A DNA stretch of 64,000 nt from Aureobasidium sp. EXF-3400. Its lineage: Eukaryota > Ascomycota > Dothideomycetes > Dothideales > Saccotheciaceae. Every line of letters starts with the position of its first letter. Position 1 is the stretch's first letter. The translations under genes were made by a program, and so were the position numbers. The DNA lies in NCBI GenBank assembly GCA_024195585.1, contig SWBL01000108.1, positions 62,001-126,000 of the forward strand, read 5' to 3'. Under the pieces are notes generated by a model. That model was not told the DNA's origin. It did not search any database and worked only from the letters and a program-made list of their open reading frames with translations. Shown here piece after piece: positions 9,584 through 21,055 of this stretch.

Positions 9584-11427
9584 CTAGAAAAGCTTTGCCA
9601 CGACCCAACCTCTCAATGCGACAGCCCGGCCCCCATTAGCTTCTCGCTCGTTGCGATAGTGCTCCGTCAAAGCATCAAAGGATTCGCAGCCCGACACGAG
9701 ATCAGTCTCCTTACTACGCCAAAAGCGAGTACCTTTGACAACCTTCCATACAAGACCAATGCTCCCAGCCAAAGCAATAATTCCATAATTGAAAATGAAG
9801 GTCGCAACATCCCAGTTACCTTTGAGAAAGACAGCATACCCTTGGACCCACAAGAATATTGATGCCCAAAAGAATGCCCAGTAAGCAGCGTAAGGCTGCC
9901 AGCGCGAAAGGTGAGGTAGGTATGTACTTCGCTCAATGTTCTGAGCTTTGACAGCAGCGTTGAATTGAATCCATGTGGCAGACATGATGACCCAATTCAG
10001 CATGGTCGCTGCGGTGCAGAAGTTGAGAATCCAGGACAAGACTTTGCTACTGCCTGAACCCAGCGCAAGGAACGCAAGGCAGGACAATAACATGACGACA
10101 ATGACGGCCATGTAGGGAACACCATTCTTGTTCAGTTTCCGCAAGAACTCTGGGGCTTGGCCATCGAGTGACAACGCGTGAAGACTTCGGGAGGCATTGA
10201 ATGTGTATGCGTTGCCAGCGGAGACCACACAGGTGATCAATGCTGCGTTGACGATAGCCGGCAGTACTGGAACTCTCAGCCTTTGCATACTAATGACATA
10301 GGGTGAAGCTCCAGAATAGGTGTCGGCGCCATTGGTCAAAGTGCTGTCGTTGGAAGGAACGAGTATGCCCACACAGAGAGCGCCGCCAATGAAGAAGATG
10401 ATAAGACGGGTGACGATCGTTTTGAAGGCGCGAGGCACGGTGCGTCTCGGGTCTACAGCTTCACCTGCAATCATGGAGAGATATTCAGGCCCGCCCATGC
10501 AGAAGCCAGCGACGTTGACCGCATTGATGAACGATTCGAGTCGAGTGGCTGGACTATCTCCTACCCAAGGGGTTGGTTCTTTCCAATACCGAAAGCCGAA
10601 ACGACTGCCAATTTGTGTCAGTGAGAGTCTCGAACGGATAGAGATACTACTCACTCGTGTAGTGGGTTACCTCCAAGCATGACAATGAACGTATAGAGTA
10701 TCAATCCGGTCGCCAACAATATTTTTCCCAGAGCCAACCAAAACTCTGCCTCTCCAAACAGATCGGCCCGGTAGACGTTGAGAGCCAGATAGAAGAGTAG
10801 TGAGATAGATATCAGTATGGCCGGAGACTGATCGTACCCCCAGTACGAGACGAGAGTGTTGATGATGGTCGCCTCGAATATCACATACGACGTTTGAGCG
10901 AAGAAGAGGTTCCAACCTGCAGTCACACCCAGGGCCGGATCGACCATACGACCAGCTAAGCGAATGTAAGAGCCATCGAGTGGAAACAGCGTGACGATTT
11001 CGATCTGGCATTGAGCCACAGAGAAGACAACGGTAGCCCAGAACACGAAATCGACGAGCAAGCACAGCGGACCGGAAGATACGCCAGAACCAATAGCGAC
11101 GAAGAGTGCACTATCGATAGTGTCAGAAGCATACCATGTGATACTGATGAATGGAACCTACGCTCCGATGGACCCAGCGATAGCGGTGAACTGCAATTGT
11201 CTTGGATTGAGCCGACGATGATTTACAGCTGCTCGAACAGCAGAGTCAAGGTCTGAATCCTCAGTGACGCTTCCCTGACGAAGTCAGCAATGGGAAGGAT
11301 CTAGTAAGGGTACGCAGTTTCATACTACAATGACTTGTCCGACCTCCAACGAAGGCTTCGACACTTCAGGTAGGTCTTGCTTGTAGTGGTCTTGCGTATC
11401 GTTTTTGGTATAGCTCGGTCGCTCCAT
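9584..11427 (-). CDS. APC-family amino acid permease
   Basis: Fungal amino acid permease of the APC superfamily (563 residues). Minus-strand exons are 11427-11326, 11274-11162, 11110-10655 and 10604-9584; all three introns are about 50 bases with GT-AG ends. The start is the ATG at 11427, giving a short acidic N-terminus (MERPSYTKND). The conserved first helix QFTAIAGSIGAALFVAIGSG is rebuilt only by splicing at 11162/11110. Intron 3 uses a perfect GTGAGT donor and yields NPLHDRFGFRYW, a family hallmark. GGPEYLSMIAGEAVDPRRTVPRA is the conserved loop between helices 6 and 7 (shown in parts: GPEYLSMIAGEA, DPRRTVPRA). Substrate cannot be read from sequence. It is divergent from the dioxygenase gene. 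Confidence 0.9.
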
Positions 11428-12156
11428 TGCGTATCTGTGATGACCAGAGTGTTGGACGTCAGTGAGTAAGCCGCCCGACTTTTACTGATTTTATATAGTA
11501 CGTGACCATCATTCAGCCGAGATGCTTGGAGTTCCAAGATAGTGCGGTCTTGCGGATGTCTTGTGGTGGCTTGGACCAAAGCGATAGCCATATCATGCTC
11601 ATGCCGGGCATATCTTCCAGACTATCTAATTGAATGGTAGACCGTGTATGACCAGAACGGGAAAGGATAAGCAATACATATTTGGGAAACAGAAGTATTG
11701 AGTGGAAGCGAGAGTTCTCATTGGATTGATTACCATGGGCTTGGATACTGATAGGCCAATCCTGCATCCAACGAGTAGTGAGAAGATCCTTTGACCAGAT
11801 AACAGCACTACCAGAAGACTTGACATGGTAGAGGTCGTATCAGATGGAGGCATATCAGCTTGGAATGCAGGAAGGTACAAGCGCGAGCGTGCGGGGTTGT
11901 ACATACTGAAGGTCGAAGCGCAGGCGGGTAGCATCGGTGTAGCCAAATTGAGGGAAGCCACGGTCGGGACTTCCTGATCGAGTAATTATATCGTCCAATC
12001 GTTCTCGATACTCCCAGATACGTAGATAAACATATCAGCCGGTCGAGTTACCACGATATGGCATACAGTGCATGATAAAGGGATGGCTCTCACCCCAGAA
12101 GACATCCTCGCTCATCACAGAAACTTTTTGTCCAGCTAAGCTGCTCTGTTCCAGTA
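11428..12156. promoter_or_regulatory. Divergent promoter region, permease / dioxygenase
   Basis: The 729 bases separate the start codons of two genes transcribed away from each other, so this segment must contain both promoters. I see no conserved frame in it and no certain factor-binding site. Confidence 0.5.
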
Positions 12157-13415
12157 ATGTCACCGTCTCTTGCACGAATCGATGCCACTGAGCCTCTCGA
12201 CAAGATCTTAGATGTCATCGAACGAGACGGTGGTGTGATAGTCACCAATTTTCTATCTCTAGAGCTTTTGAAAGAGTCAATGGATACCAGTAAGTTCAAA
12301 GTCTAGCAGCCTCTAATGTAAGCTGACATTATCTAGTCGAGCCTTACTTTTCCGGCCGCAAACTGTATGACTCCAAGGCGACACACGAGGAGCTTGGTGC
12401 AGATTTCTTCCCAGAGGGATCCCAACGAGTCTATGTAAGTCCAACGAAATAGGTTCTGTACCTCAAAGCTCATCGTTGTAGGGATTGCTTGCAAAGATGC
12501 CAGACCAGTTGACCAGGATGATGCGACTTCCAGTCTGGCAGGGCATCATGGCACACTTCTTGAACGATGAATTCGCTTCGTATACAGGAGAAACCCTTGT
12601 GCCTCAGAAGAGTGGGTATATGCTGGCATCAACGGCAGCTTTACGCCTGGTACCAGGTTCAAAGCCTCAACCACTGCATCGAGTAAGCTCAAAGCGTACC
12701 ATAGGAGAATATGTTTGCCCTCTGATGCAGGTATACAGGACCAGATTGCGTATCAAATCAGGCCTGATCCCAACAACCCTCTCTTTACCCCGATGGTCGG
12801 ATGTTTGATCGCTGGGTCGAAGTGTACCTACAGGAATGGTGTAAGTCCATGAGCTCGTTTCCTTTCAACGTTATTTGACGTCTGTTGTCAGGCTACTGCT
12901 GTCATCCCTGGTAGCCATTTATGGGGAACAGATCGCGCTCCCAAAGTCGATGAGGTGACATATGCCGAGATGGAGCCTGGTTCGGCCCTGTTCACGCTCG
13001 GTTGTGAGTATAATCTAGCTGAAAGTCGACACTAGGTCAAGCTAAACATTCTGCAGCGACGTACCATGGTGCTGGAGAGAACAAATGCGAAAAGAACGAT
13101 CCTGACGCTTTGAGGACCCTGTTCGCGGTCTTTGGGTAAGATCACACATGGTAGAACTCCAGTGACTAAAAATTTTTCAGCTGACTCGAGACAAATAGTC
13201 AGAGAGACTACTATCGTCAAGACCAGGATGAGGTTATCTCGACTCCAATCGAGATAGCTCGCAAGTTACCTGAAGATATTCTCAGACTGTCGGGATACTA
13301 CAAAAGTGTCGGAGGCGTTGGATATGTCGAAGATCATCAGAACCCAGTCGAGTTTCTGCAAAGCAGTGAGACCGGTATCGGAAAGTACGGGGTTGCTACT
13401 CAGGTAGCAGTCTAG
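12157..13415 (+). CDS. Phytanoyl-CoA dioxygenase-family Fe(II)/2-oxoglutarate oxygenase
   Basis: Seven exons (12157-12289, 12337-12434, 12482-12682, 12739-12840, 12892-13003, 13057-13135, 13199-13415) give a 313-residue PhyH-type oxygenase. The metal triad is visible: the HxD pair in PLHRDQIAYQ (rebuilt across intron 3) and the distal histidine in VIPGSHLWG. The family includes fungal enzymes that hydroxylate or rearrange secondary metabolites, so the substrate is open. Introns 3 and 6 have competing acceptors. At the last intron the first AG (13180) would place a TGA directly in frame, whereas the AG at 13198 gives FGQRDYYRQDQ, which fits the family. The divergent permease is the only neighbour that could share its role. 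Confidence 0.85.
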
Positions 13416-13689
13416 ATAGCGGATGGCTTCTAGGTAATGTTGAATATTCGGGCTGGAAGCACAGGTCAACAACGCATTCGGTATTCTTAGCGGGGGAAAT
13501 ATTCGTCCGAAAATCGATATCGTAACTCATGAAAAGATCTAAGAAATATGCAATAAACAAGACACCTCTTGAAGCAAACACCCAAGAATGCGAGTAGCAA
13601 AAACAGGAGCATTTTGCAACACTCAACCCCTGACACCGCTCCATGGTAAAGCAGAAAAACAAAACAATGAGAAATACGAAAAGAGGTAC

Positions 13690-16600
13690 TCAAAGCGGCA
13701 TCATGCCAATTCCACTAGAAGTGCCACCGCCACCACCACTCTTCTTAGACGGACCAGCACCATTGTTGTACGTAAACTTGGATGCTATACCACTTTGTTT
13801 CTTAGCAGCCGGTGCGCGCTTCTTGACCGCTCCTCCAGCAGCGGACTTGCCTTTGGGGTAGCTTGATCGACGAGAAGCTCCTTTTTTACCATTCCATTTG
13901 GCGCCACCAGACTCGGCGCGTGCACGTTTGTTTTGTGGTGGCACAGCTGCTCGTGGTGCTGCTTGTGACTGTGAGAACCTGGCATTGAATGCCTCGACCT
14001 CACGGTTGGGCTGGAAGTATGAAGACTTTTCTTGACTTGCGGCTTCAGGATCGGAATCGTACGCATACTCGTCGTCATCGTCATCATCATCGCTGTCGAT
14101 GTAGATGGCAGTAACGTGATTGGGATCGTATGGCACATCCTCAGTAGCTTGCATCATGGTATCAAGTTGCTTCTTATAGTGCGCAATCAGAGGAAGCAAA
14201 CTTGCGCCGTGACAGTCAACCTTGACGTGATCGATACCACGGATGCTCTTCATGGTTACCAGGTTCTTGGGGAACTTGATAGCCATCTCACGTAGCATCG
14301 TGTCAGAGAATGGTTGTTGACGCAAGTTTTTCTTCTTCATGAGTGCCTGCATTTGTTCCTTGGCTTGCTGAACGAATGACGCGAGCACGTCCTGATGGAT
14401 TTCGTCCAAGTTGTGAATAGCTTCATCCCTAGTGATTGGAGCACCAAGCTCTCTCTGATTCCGAGAGCGAGATTTTGCATCTGTTCGGAGAGGTTCGAAA
14501 CAATCATCCTCCTCCTCATCGGACTGGGCGTAATCATCGTCCTCGTCGGGATCGTCGACAATGAACGTGTCGCGTTCGTAACCGTTGTACGTAAGTCCAC
14601 CACGCTTGCGGCTTGGTCCGGCTTGGATGGGAGAGGAGATGTTCGTTGAAGGATATTGCTGGCCTTTCTTGGCCGCCTTGGAGCCCTTGACGCCAGTACC
14701 TGTCGCAACCTTTGCCTTGCGTTTAGTGCCCTTTCCAGCCGAGACTGGAACGTGAAGCATCAGCTTCTGCTTGCCACGGCCGTGGCCAAACATGTGTCTC
14801 TTCGGTCCAAGACCAAGATATTGATTGGCAAATTTCGACTTGTTGAAGACTGAGAACTCGCGAATGACATCCTCGGCCAACAAGAGGCCGAAAAGACGAT
14901 CAACGTTCTCTCGATCAAGATCTTTGCCTGCTCCGAAGTTTTCGGCTTCCTTGTCTTGGTCGCTGATGCCGCGACCAGTACCACGGAATAGATCAAGACA
15001 CTGGTGGAGAGTCACATTGCGAGCAGAGGCGATCTCCTTGACAAGCTCGACTGCGGCAAGGCCTAGCTCGGTGTAATCCTCTTCGACCATTTCTTCAGTT
15101 GTGTTACAATTGTCGCAGGCGTTGTTGCAATCTTCCTTTGAGAAGCTTTCGGCAAAGTAAGCAAGAACCTGAACACGACGGCAGTCTGTCTTGTTCAAGC
15201 AGAATTGCACAACTCTGCGGAGCATGTCGTGCTGACGGTCTTTCTGCTCCTTGCTACCATCCTGGTTCTCGTCGATCATCTTTCGTAGCGTAAACAAGTC
15301 ATGGGTGCCATAGAACAGGTAGCAATCAGATGCTGCACCATCACGTCCAGCACGACCAGTCTCCTGGTAGTAGCCCTCAAGACTCTTGGGGATTGTGTGG
15401 TGGATGACGAAGCGGACATCTGGCTTGTCGATTCCCATGCCAAAGGCGATAGTTGCAACAATCACTTTGATCTGACCACGTTGCCAATCCTTCTGGACCT
15501 GACTTTTCGCTTCGGCCTCCATGCCAGCATGGTAATGGTGGGCTTTGACACGACGTGTGCAAAGCTCTGCAGCGACATCTTCGCATTGCTTCCTCGAAAG
15601 GCAGTATATGATACCACATTCGTTTCGGTGTTCTTCCTCAATAATTTCCTGGATTTTGTCAAGAAGAGCTGACTTCTTGGGCTTGTTGTAAACGTAGTAT
15701 TTCAGATTTGGACGGTTGAAACTCTGCGAGTAGACCTCACACCCGTTGATGCCGAGGTTTCCGATAGTGTCGACCTTGACGTTTTCGGTCGCAGTGGCTG
15801 TGAGGGCCATGATAGGCACACCAGGATACTCCGTTAAGACCATACCGAGTTCTTTGTAGTCGGGACGGAAATCATGTCCCCATTGACTGACACAGTGGGC
15901 TTCGTCGATGACAATTCTCGCGAGCTTTCCCCTGCGATGCAGATCCTTGAAGGCTGACTTCATCATACCACTCTTGTTCAACATCTCTGGAGTAACGTAG
16001 AGCAGCTGTACGAATTCCTGTACGTTGGGTTTGATGAAGGTGCTCGTGATTTCCCTGCGCTCGTCCATTGTTGTACTACCAGTGAGCGAAAAGGCCTGGA
16101 TGTTGCGGGCTCTCAAATGTGAGACCTGGTCTTCCATCAAACTCAACAGCGGGGAGACGACAACAGTGACACCCGACGTCTTTCCTGATCTGACAATTGC
16201 TGGTAGTTGGTAGCACAGAGATTTACCTCCTCCAGTCGGCATGAGCACGAAGACATGTCTGCCAGCAAGTGTGGCATTGATGGCGTTAGCCTGGTTCAAG
16301 CGGAAACCTGGTAGCATGAACCTGTTTACAAGAGCCCTCTTGACTTCCTTAGTCCATGGGAAATCCCCAAGCTCCTCGTCGAGTGTTTTCGGCTTCTTGG
16401 CAGGAGTAGTCTTCTTCGGTCGTGACTTCGCAGCATTCAATGTCTGGCCGACCGCGAAGCGATCGTTGGAGTGACGAGATACACCATTGAAAGTTGAGTG
16501 ATCCTCGAACTCAGTCGCAAGTTCCATAAGATCTTCATCGTCTCCAAACTCATCATCAAAGTCTTCTTCAGCGGCCTGCGCTGGAGGTGTGCCCATGATA

Positions 16601-18450
16601 TTGCTGAAGAGGCTTTCGTCTTCGACCTCAAACTCATCAAATTCGTCAGGCACTCCATAGTTTTCCTTTTCACTATATTTGTGAGTTTGCGCAAAATCCC
16701 TGGTCGAAGTTGTTGGTTTGGCCGAGGCCTGTCGACTGGCTGAAGTGGTGTTGTTTCGCCTTGATGGGGAGAGAGGAGCACTGTAGCTGTTGGGTTGGGG
16801 AGCCTTTCTTTCGGGGAAGTGACGAGGCGGACTAATCTCCATCACACTGGGATCTTCAACATCTGGTTCCGGCTTGATCCGTCTTGCTGGCCTAGGTGGC
16901 GTGTCCTCAACACCAGGAAAAGTTTCGATGTTCCTGCCGTTGGGTAACTGAGTCTGCTTTATTCTGTCGAGACCGGGACTTCGCAAGACCTCGGTCTTCG
17001 CCCTAGGCACAGCCTGAGTCGACTTGACCACGACAGCAGCAGGTCTTCTGAAGGTAGACAAAAGACCAGCAGACTCAAGATTTTGAAGGTGCGGCAGGAT
17101 TTCGGTGTGCGTGTCACGGATGCGTTGCTTGAGCTGCTTCATATCTTGCTGTTCTTTGGTAGGTTTCTGTCGAGCAAGTATCGCTTTTCTCACAAGACCT
17201 GAGAGGGTCTTCATTTCGAAGTCTAGGGCATCAAGTTTGTCTTTGAAGGTCTTCAAATTGTTCAAAACTTCCTCAATTTCTCCTGCCTGCTCAAGGGCCT
17301 TTGAGATATGAGCTGGTACATCGTCGAGGTCGAGAGACTCCATAGCCACCATATAGTCGTCGGTAGCTTGTGCGTGACGTTCGCCAGCTTCGGCCAGCTT
17401 CAGCTCAAAGTCTTCTTGAGTCCATGACAAGAACTTGTTGATGAGGGCGTCTTCGCTCGAAGAAAGTGGTGCAAGGCCAGGGGATTGTGAGCCGATTGCG
17501 GGAGACTCGGCGACGCGGCTTAGCGCTGGGGTTCGTAGTGGTTTCGCCGGCGACATGGATGCGTGCTTCGGCTTGACGGACGATGGGAGACGTGGTTCGG
17601 ATACACTCTCGTGGACGTCTTCCATGTCCTCATCTTCACTGTCCAGTACCTGACGTTTGACCCTTCTCTCTTGTGGTGGAGGCCCCATGGTAGAGCTTGA
17701 TGACTGTACAGGTGCATGAACAGGGCGCTTAGCCGGTGATTGGGCGACTGTCGAGTACGGGGGAGGCGGTCCAATTGGTTCATCATCTACCAGGTCATCA
17801 ATAGACATGAAACTATCGTCATCGTCGTCGGGTTGTTGAATCGTCTCCAGACGAGGAGCTTTAGAGGTTGAGCGGTGATGTGTATCGATCCTGTGTCCAT
17901 CACTCTTTCTTTTTTGACCTTTCAGCTGCGCAAACAGTCGAGCCGGTGTGGGCAAAGCATCTTCCGTCAGGTCGAGAGTATCGACTTTAGGAGGCAATGC
18001 AGGCGTGGTTCGAGGCATCTCGGTGGAGGAAACAGCGGTGCGTGGAGCTGGTGATTGAGCATACGAATTGAGTCGATTGGACAAGTTGGAGATGGGTGGT
18101 CGAGTAGAAAATTGGGACGATCTTTCAGGCAGAGATATCGGGACAGGCTTGGTAGGAGAGGATGAGGCAGCGGCTCTCAACCTTGCCATGTTCGCACTAG
18201 GTTCGCCACGCGGAGGAGACCTCGATCTTTGTCTCTCTGTTGCAATGGGTCTGGTAGGTGGACGCGTTGTTTGTATCGGCGGACGTGTGGGTATCGAATT
18301 GACATTCCCGAGTATGCTCTGCGAAAGCTGTGTCTGCGAAGAAGGTCCTAGAGAAAGAGGCACTGGCGGTAGCGAAGGCGAGTGTTTGGGGATACACGGT
18401 TTTTCCTGTAGCAACCATCCAAGCTGCTCGCGGAGGTTGTTCTTAGTCAT
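13690..18450 (-). CDS. sgs1: RecQ DNA helicase, Sgs1/BLM type
   Basis: Intronless 1586-residue helicase, equivalent to yeast Sgs1 and Neurospora QDE-3. It resolves recombination intermediates and stalled forks, with Top3-Rmi1 in yeast. About 680 disordered N-terminal residues contain acidic patches and a coiled-coil-like region. The helicase core starts near residue 720 with Walker A MPTGGGKS, then the Walker B box IDEAHCVSQWGHDFRPDY near 850 and motif VI YYQETGRAGRDG near 1030. The zinc-binding RQC part shows CNNACDNC, and an HRDC domain lies near 1350-1425. The C-terminus is basic (KKRAPAAKKQ and GPSKKSGG), probably for nuclear import. QDE-3 takes part in quelling in Neurospora, which is of interest because an RdRP lies in the same window. 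Confidence 0.95.
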   Translation of the reverse strand: MTKNNLREQLGWLLQEKPCIPKHSPSLPPVPLSLGPSSQTQLSQSILGNVNSIPTRPPIQTTRPPTRPIATERQRSRSPPRGEPSANMARLRAAASSSPTKPVPISLPERSSQFSTRPPISNLSNRLNSYAQSPAPRTAVSSTEMPRTTPALPPKVDTLDLTEDALPTPARLFAQLKGQKRKSDGHRIDTHHRSTSKAPRLETIQQPDDDDDSFMSIDDLVDDEPIGPPPPYSTVAQSPAKRPVHAPVQSSSSTMGPPPQERRVKRQVLDSEDEDMEDVHESVSEPRLPSSVKPKHASMSPAKPLRTPALSRVAESPAIGSQSPGLAPLSSSEDALINKFLSWTQEDFELKLAEAGERHAQATDDYMVAMESLDLDDVPAHISKALEQAGEIEEVLNNLKTFKDKLDALDFEMKTLSGLVRKAILARQKPTKEQQDMKQLKQRIRDTHTEILPHLQNLESAGLLSTFRRPAAVVVKSTQAVPRAKTEVLRSPGLDRIKQTQLPNGRNIETFPGVEDTPPRPARRIKPEPDVEDPSVMEISPPRHFPERKAPQPNSYSAPLSPSRRNNTTSASRQASAKPTTSTRDFAQTHKYSEKENYGVPDEFDEFEVEDESLFSNIMGTPPAQAAEEDFDDEFGDDEDLMELATEFEDHSTFNGVSRHSNDRFAVGQTLNAAKSRPKKTTPAKKPKTLDEELGDFPWTKEVKRALVNRFMLPGFRLNQANAINATLAGRHVFVLMPTGGGKSLCYQLPAIVRSGKTSGVTVVVSPLLSLMEDQVSHLRARNIQAFSLTGSTTMDERREITSTFIKPNVQEFVQLLYVTPEMLNKSGMMKSAFKDLHRRGKLARIVIDEAHCVSQWGHDFRPDYKELGMVLTEYPGVPIMALTATATENVKVDTIGNLGINGCEVYSQSFNRPNLKYYVYNKPKKSALLDKIQEIIEEEHRNECGIIYCLSRKQCEDVAAELCTRRVKAHHYHAGMEAEAKSQVQKDWQRGQIKVIVATIAFGMGIDKPDVRFVIHHTIPKSLEGYYQETGRAGRDGAASDCYLFYGTHDLFTLRKMIDENQDGSKEQKDRQHDMLRRVVQFCLNKTDCRRVQVLAYFAESFSKEDCNNACDNCNTTEEMVEEDYTELGLAAVELVKEIASARNVTLHQCLDLFRGTGRGISDQDKEAENFGAGKDLDRENVDRLFGLLLAEDVIREFSVFNKSKFANQYLGLGPKRHMFGHGRGKQKLMLHVPVSAGKGTKRKAKVATGTGVKGSKAAKKGQQYPSTNISSPIQAGPSRKRGGLTYNGYERDTFIVDDPDEDDDYAQSDEEEDDCFEPLRTDAKSRSRNQRELGAPITRDEAIHNLDEIHQDVLASFVQQAKEQMQALMKKKNLRQQPFSDTMLREMAIKFPKNLVTMKSIRGIDHVKVDCHGASLLPLIAHYKKQLDTMMQATEDVPYDPNHVTAIYIDSDDDDDDDEYAYDSDPEAASQEKSSYFQPNREVEAFNARFSQSQAAPRAAVPPQNKRARAESGGAKWNGKKGASRRSSYPKGKSAAGGAVKKRAPAAKKQSGIASKFTYNNGAGPSKKSGGGGGTSSGIGMMPL

Positions 18451-19486
18451 TGAGCATCACGGATATCGGTTTCGTATGTCTTGCTCCGTCGACATGGACT
18501 GCTGGACCTCGAGTGGCGCCTGCTTCCTACCAATTCAATTCGTTTAGGAATCTCGAATCGCGGCGGACGCGACTGCCCGCGACCCTTCGCGACCTCACGT
18601 GCCATACGCTAACCGCATGGAGCCAATCTCTTGGCACTGCTCTTCGTGTCGTGCCATCCACCCTGCTCTTTCTGTTTACTGTAAATCGTTATCCTCTGCA
18701 TGGCTCAAGTCCAATATCTTACCAAGTAAGACGAACGTTGCTTCAACCCGATTCATGTCTGCCGACCATCTGATTGCGCACATCCTACGCCTGCCTGGAA
18801 CAATATAGAAGCATGGAAATCATTAAGGCAAAGACCATCCTTACCCACTATCCATGCTCGATCACGTATTGATGCAATGACCTGATAGATCCGCTTCTGT
18901 TCGTTCTTTCGGTCCATTAGCTTGGCGATCAATCTTCACAAGCGCAATATGTTGGCGTTAATATCGTGTATCGTTGTATTCTTTCTCAGCGTGGTTTGCG
19001 TACAGTTCATTCACGATGGGAGGATTGCCTTGATCTTGATGATGGGGCCAATTGCACTTGGTGTTTTGTCATGTCTCGAAATTACTTGGAGTCTGGAGAG
19101 AGGGACTGGAGCCGATCCTAGAACCAGCAGTATCATAGATAGTTCAAACGAGGACATGATCATATAGAACGTCAGAAGTTTCGCAAACCACTTGTTGGCA
19201 TGGACGCGCGACTTTCGCTTGCGCATCCTGAAGCAGCAGGAGCCAGCCGGTCAGCCACTCATCTTAGCGTCTTCAGCACTTTCCGATGGAACAGATGCAT
19301 TGATTGAAGGAAGACAGAGAAGGATCAACCTTTGCATTACTTGTCCAGAAATATATTGCCTCAAAGTCTCTTCTCTAACATCGACCTCACATCAAAGATA
19401 TTACTCATTATCTTCCAACTACTCATTGCGGCATAGTTTCTTGCTCCTCCCTATCCTACCATATCAGCGACATTGTCACAACCATC
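18451..19486. other. Intergenic, 1.0 kb, divergent
   Basis: It separates the start codons of the RecQ helicase (minus) and the PLP decarboxylase (plus) and must hold both promoters. The only open frame with any protein character is the membrane-like ORF listed separately at 18922. Confidence 0.5.
18922..19167 (+). CDS. Doubtful 81-residue membrane-like ORF
   Basis: A short frame with two hydrophobic segments (NMLALISCIVVFFLSVVCV, ALILMMGPIALGVLSCL) and a polar tail ending NEDMII. The pattern recalls the C-terminal membrane hairpin of fungal DUF6594-type proteins, so it may be the last exon or a remnant of such a gene. No upstream exon could be connected, and it lies in a promoter region. Probably not a functional gene on its own. 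Confidence 0.2.
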   Translation: MAINLHKRNMLALISCIVVFFLSVVCVQFIHDGRIALILMMGPIALGVLSCLEITWSLERGTGADPRTSSIIDSSNEDMII

Positions 19487-21055
19487 ATGGATTCATCAAA
19501 AACGGCAGAGCCCAAATATGTGCTGCCTGACGTTGCGCTCATACGCCGGGCAGAGGAAATGCTGCAGAGGCACGTTCCTGCCACCGGACTCGGCTTAGAT
19601 GCTGTCCAAAAACACCTGATGGAGGACGTGGCTCCTGCTCTCAACGCAAGTAGCCGATCTTCTCGCTATTATGGCTTTGTTACTGGAGGTGCAACTCCTG
19701 CCGCTGTCTTTGCCGACAATATGGTCACCGAATTCGATCAGAATGTCCAGGTTCATCTTCCCAACGAAACAATAGCTACCAACGTGGAAGACGCCGCCTT
19801 GAGAATGGTCTGTGATCTAGTAGATCTAGATCCAGAACACTGGAATCACAGAACTTTCACCACTGGTGCTACTGCCGCCAACATCATCGGCCTTGCTTGT
19901 GCTCGTGAGTATGTTATCAGCACCGCCGCAAAGCATAATAACCAGTTTCCAAGGGATGTCGAACCGACAGTCTCATCCCATGGTCTTCATGCTGCTATGG
20001 GATATGCTGGGATCGATGACATCCAGATTCTGACCTCGGCACCTCACAGCTCTTTGAGGAAGGCCGCCTCGATAGTTGGTCTCGGCCACGCCAGTGTCAA
20101 AGACATGGGTCATTACCCTAGCGGACCCCATCGATTTGATCTAGAAAAGTTGGAGCAAGCACTGAAGGAGAGCAGAGTGGCTTCAATCATTGTAGTATCT
20201 TGCTCTGAGGTTAACAGCGGTCTTTTCGCTACCTTCACCCATAACATGATCCGTATTCGTGAACTGGCTGATCAGTACGGTGCATGGATACATGTGGATG
20301 CAGCGTTTGGTCTACTTGCTCGGATCCTTCCGCCAGATGACCCGATGTACAACTTTCAGAAAGCCGGTGTTGGCAACATCGAATACGCAGACTCGATAGC
20401 TGCAGATGCACACAAGCTTTTCAATGTACCCTACGACTGCGGAATACTTCTCTCCCGTCACCTGAGGATAGGCACAGCTGTTTTCCAAAATCCAGGTAAG
20501 TACATGGGGCGAAAATAGCACAAACCAAGAGCAGATCTCCGTTACACGTTCTTCGCAAAATATGCATGCTGACTGTGTCTTCAAATTATAGGTGCACCAT
20601 ACTTGAATGCTGAGGCTGGCTCCGTACCATCACCACTCAACATCGGCATCGAAAATTCGAGACGCTTCAGAGCTCTACCCGTGTATGCCAACTTACTTGC
20701 TCTCGGACGGAATGGCTTCGAGGACATGCTCAAACGTCAGATTGAGCTCGCTCGTACGATTGCCAAATACATCAACGAAAGTGATTTCTATGAACTCCTG
20801 CCACCTCACCCTCATCAAGACATTGCTGAATACCGGACCATTTACATCATCGTCTTGTTCAGACTCAAGGACCCCATCTTAAACGCTTCCCTGGTCCGAA
20901 GAATCAACGGCTCGGGAACAGTCTATGTCTCGGGGACTACCTTTGAGTCTCGGCCGGCTTGCAGATTCGCGATTTCAAACTGGAAGTCAAGCGTCACCAA
21001 AGACTGGAAATTGATCAGGACGGTGTTGGACCTCGTTGCTTCTGGTCATGATTAG
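19487..21055 (+). CDS. PLP-dependent group II amino acid decarboxylase
   Basis: Two exons (19487-20495, 20592-21055; GTAAGT donor, TATAG acceptor) encode 490 residues of the pyridoxal-dependent decarboxylase family that holds aromatic-L-amino-acid, tyrosine and glutamate decarboxylases. The cofactor-binding aspartate lies in WIHVDAAFG near residue 270 and the Schiff-base lysine in ADAHKLFNVPYDCG near 309. TTGATAANIIGLACAR is the phosphate-binding region. The intron falls just after the FQNPG turn and is 96 bases, longer than most in this window. The exact amino acid substrate cannot be assigned. There is no obvious partner gene beside it. Confidence 0.9.
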
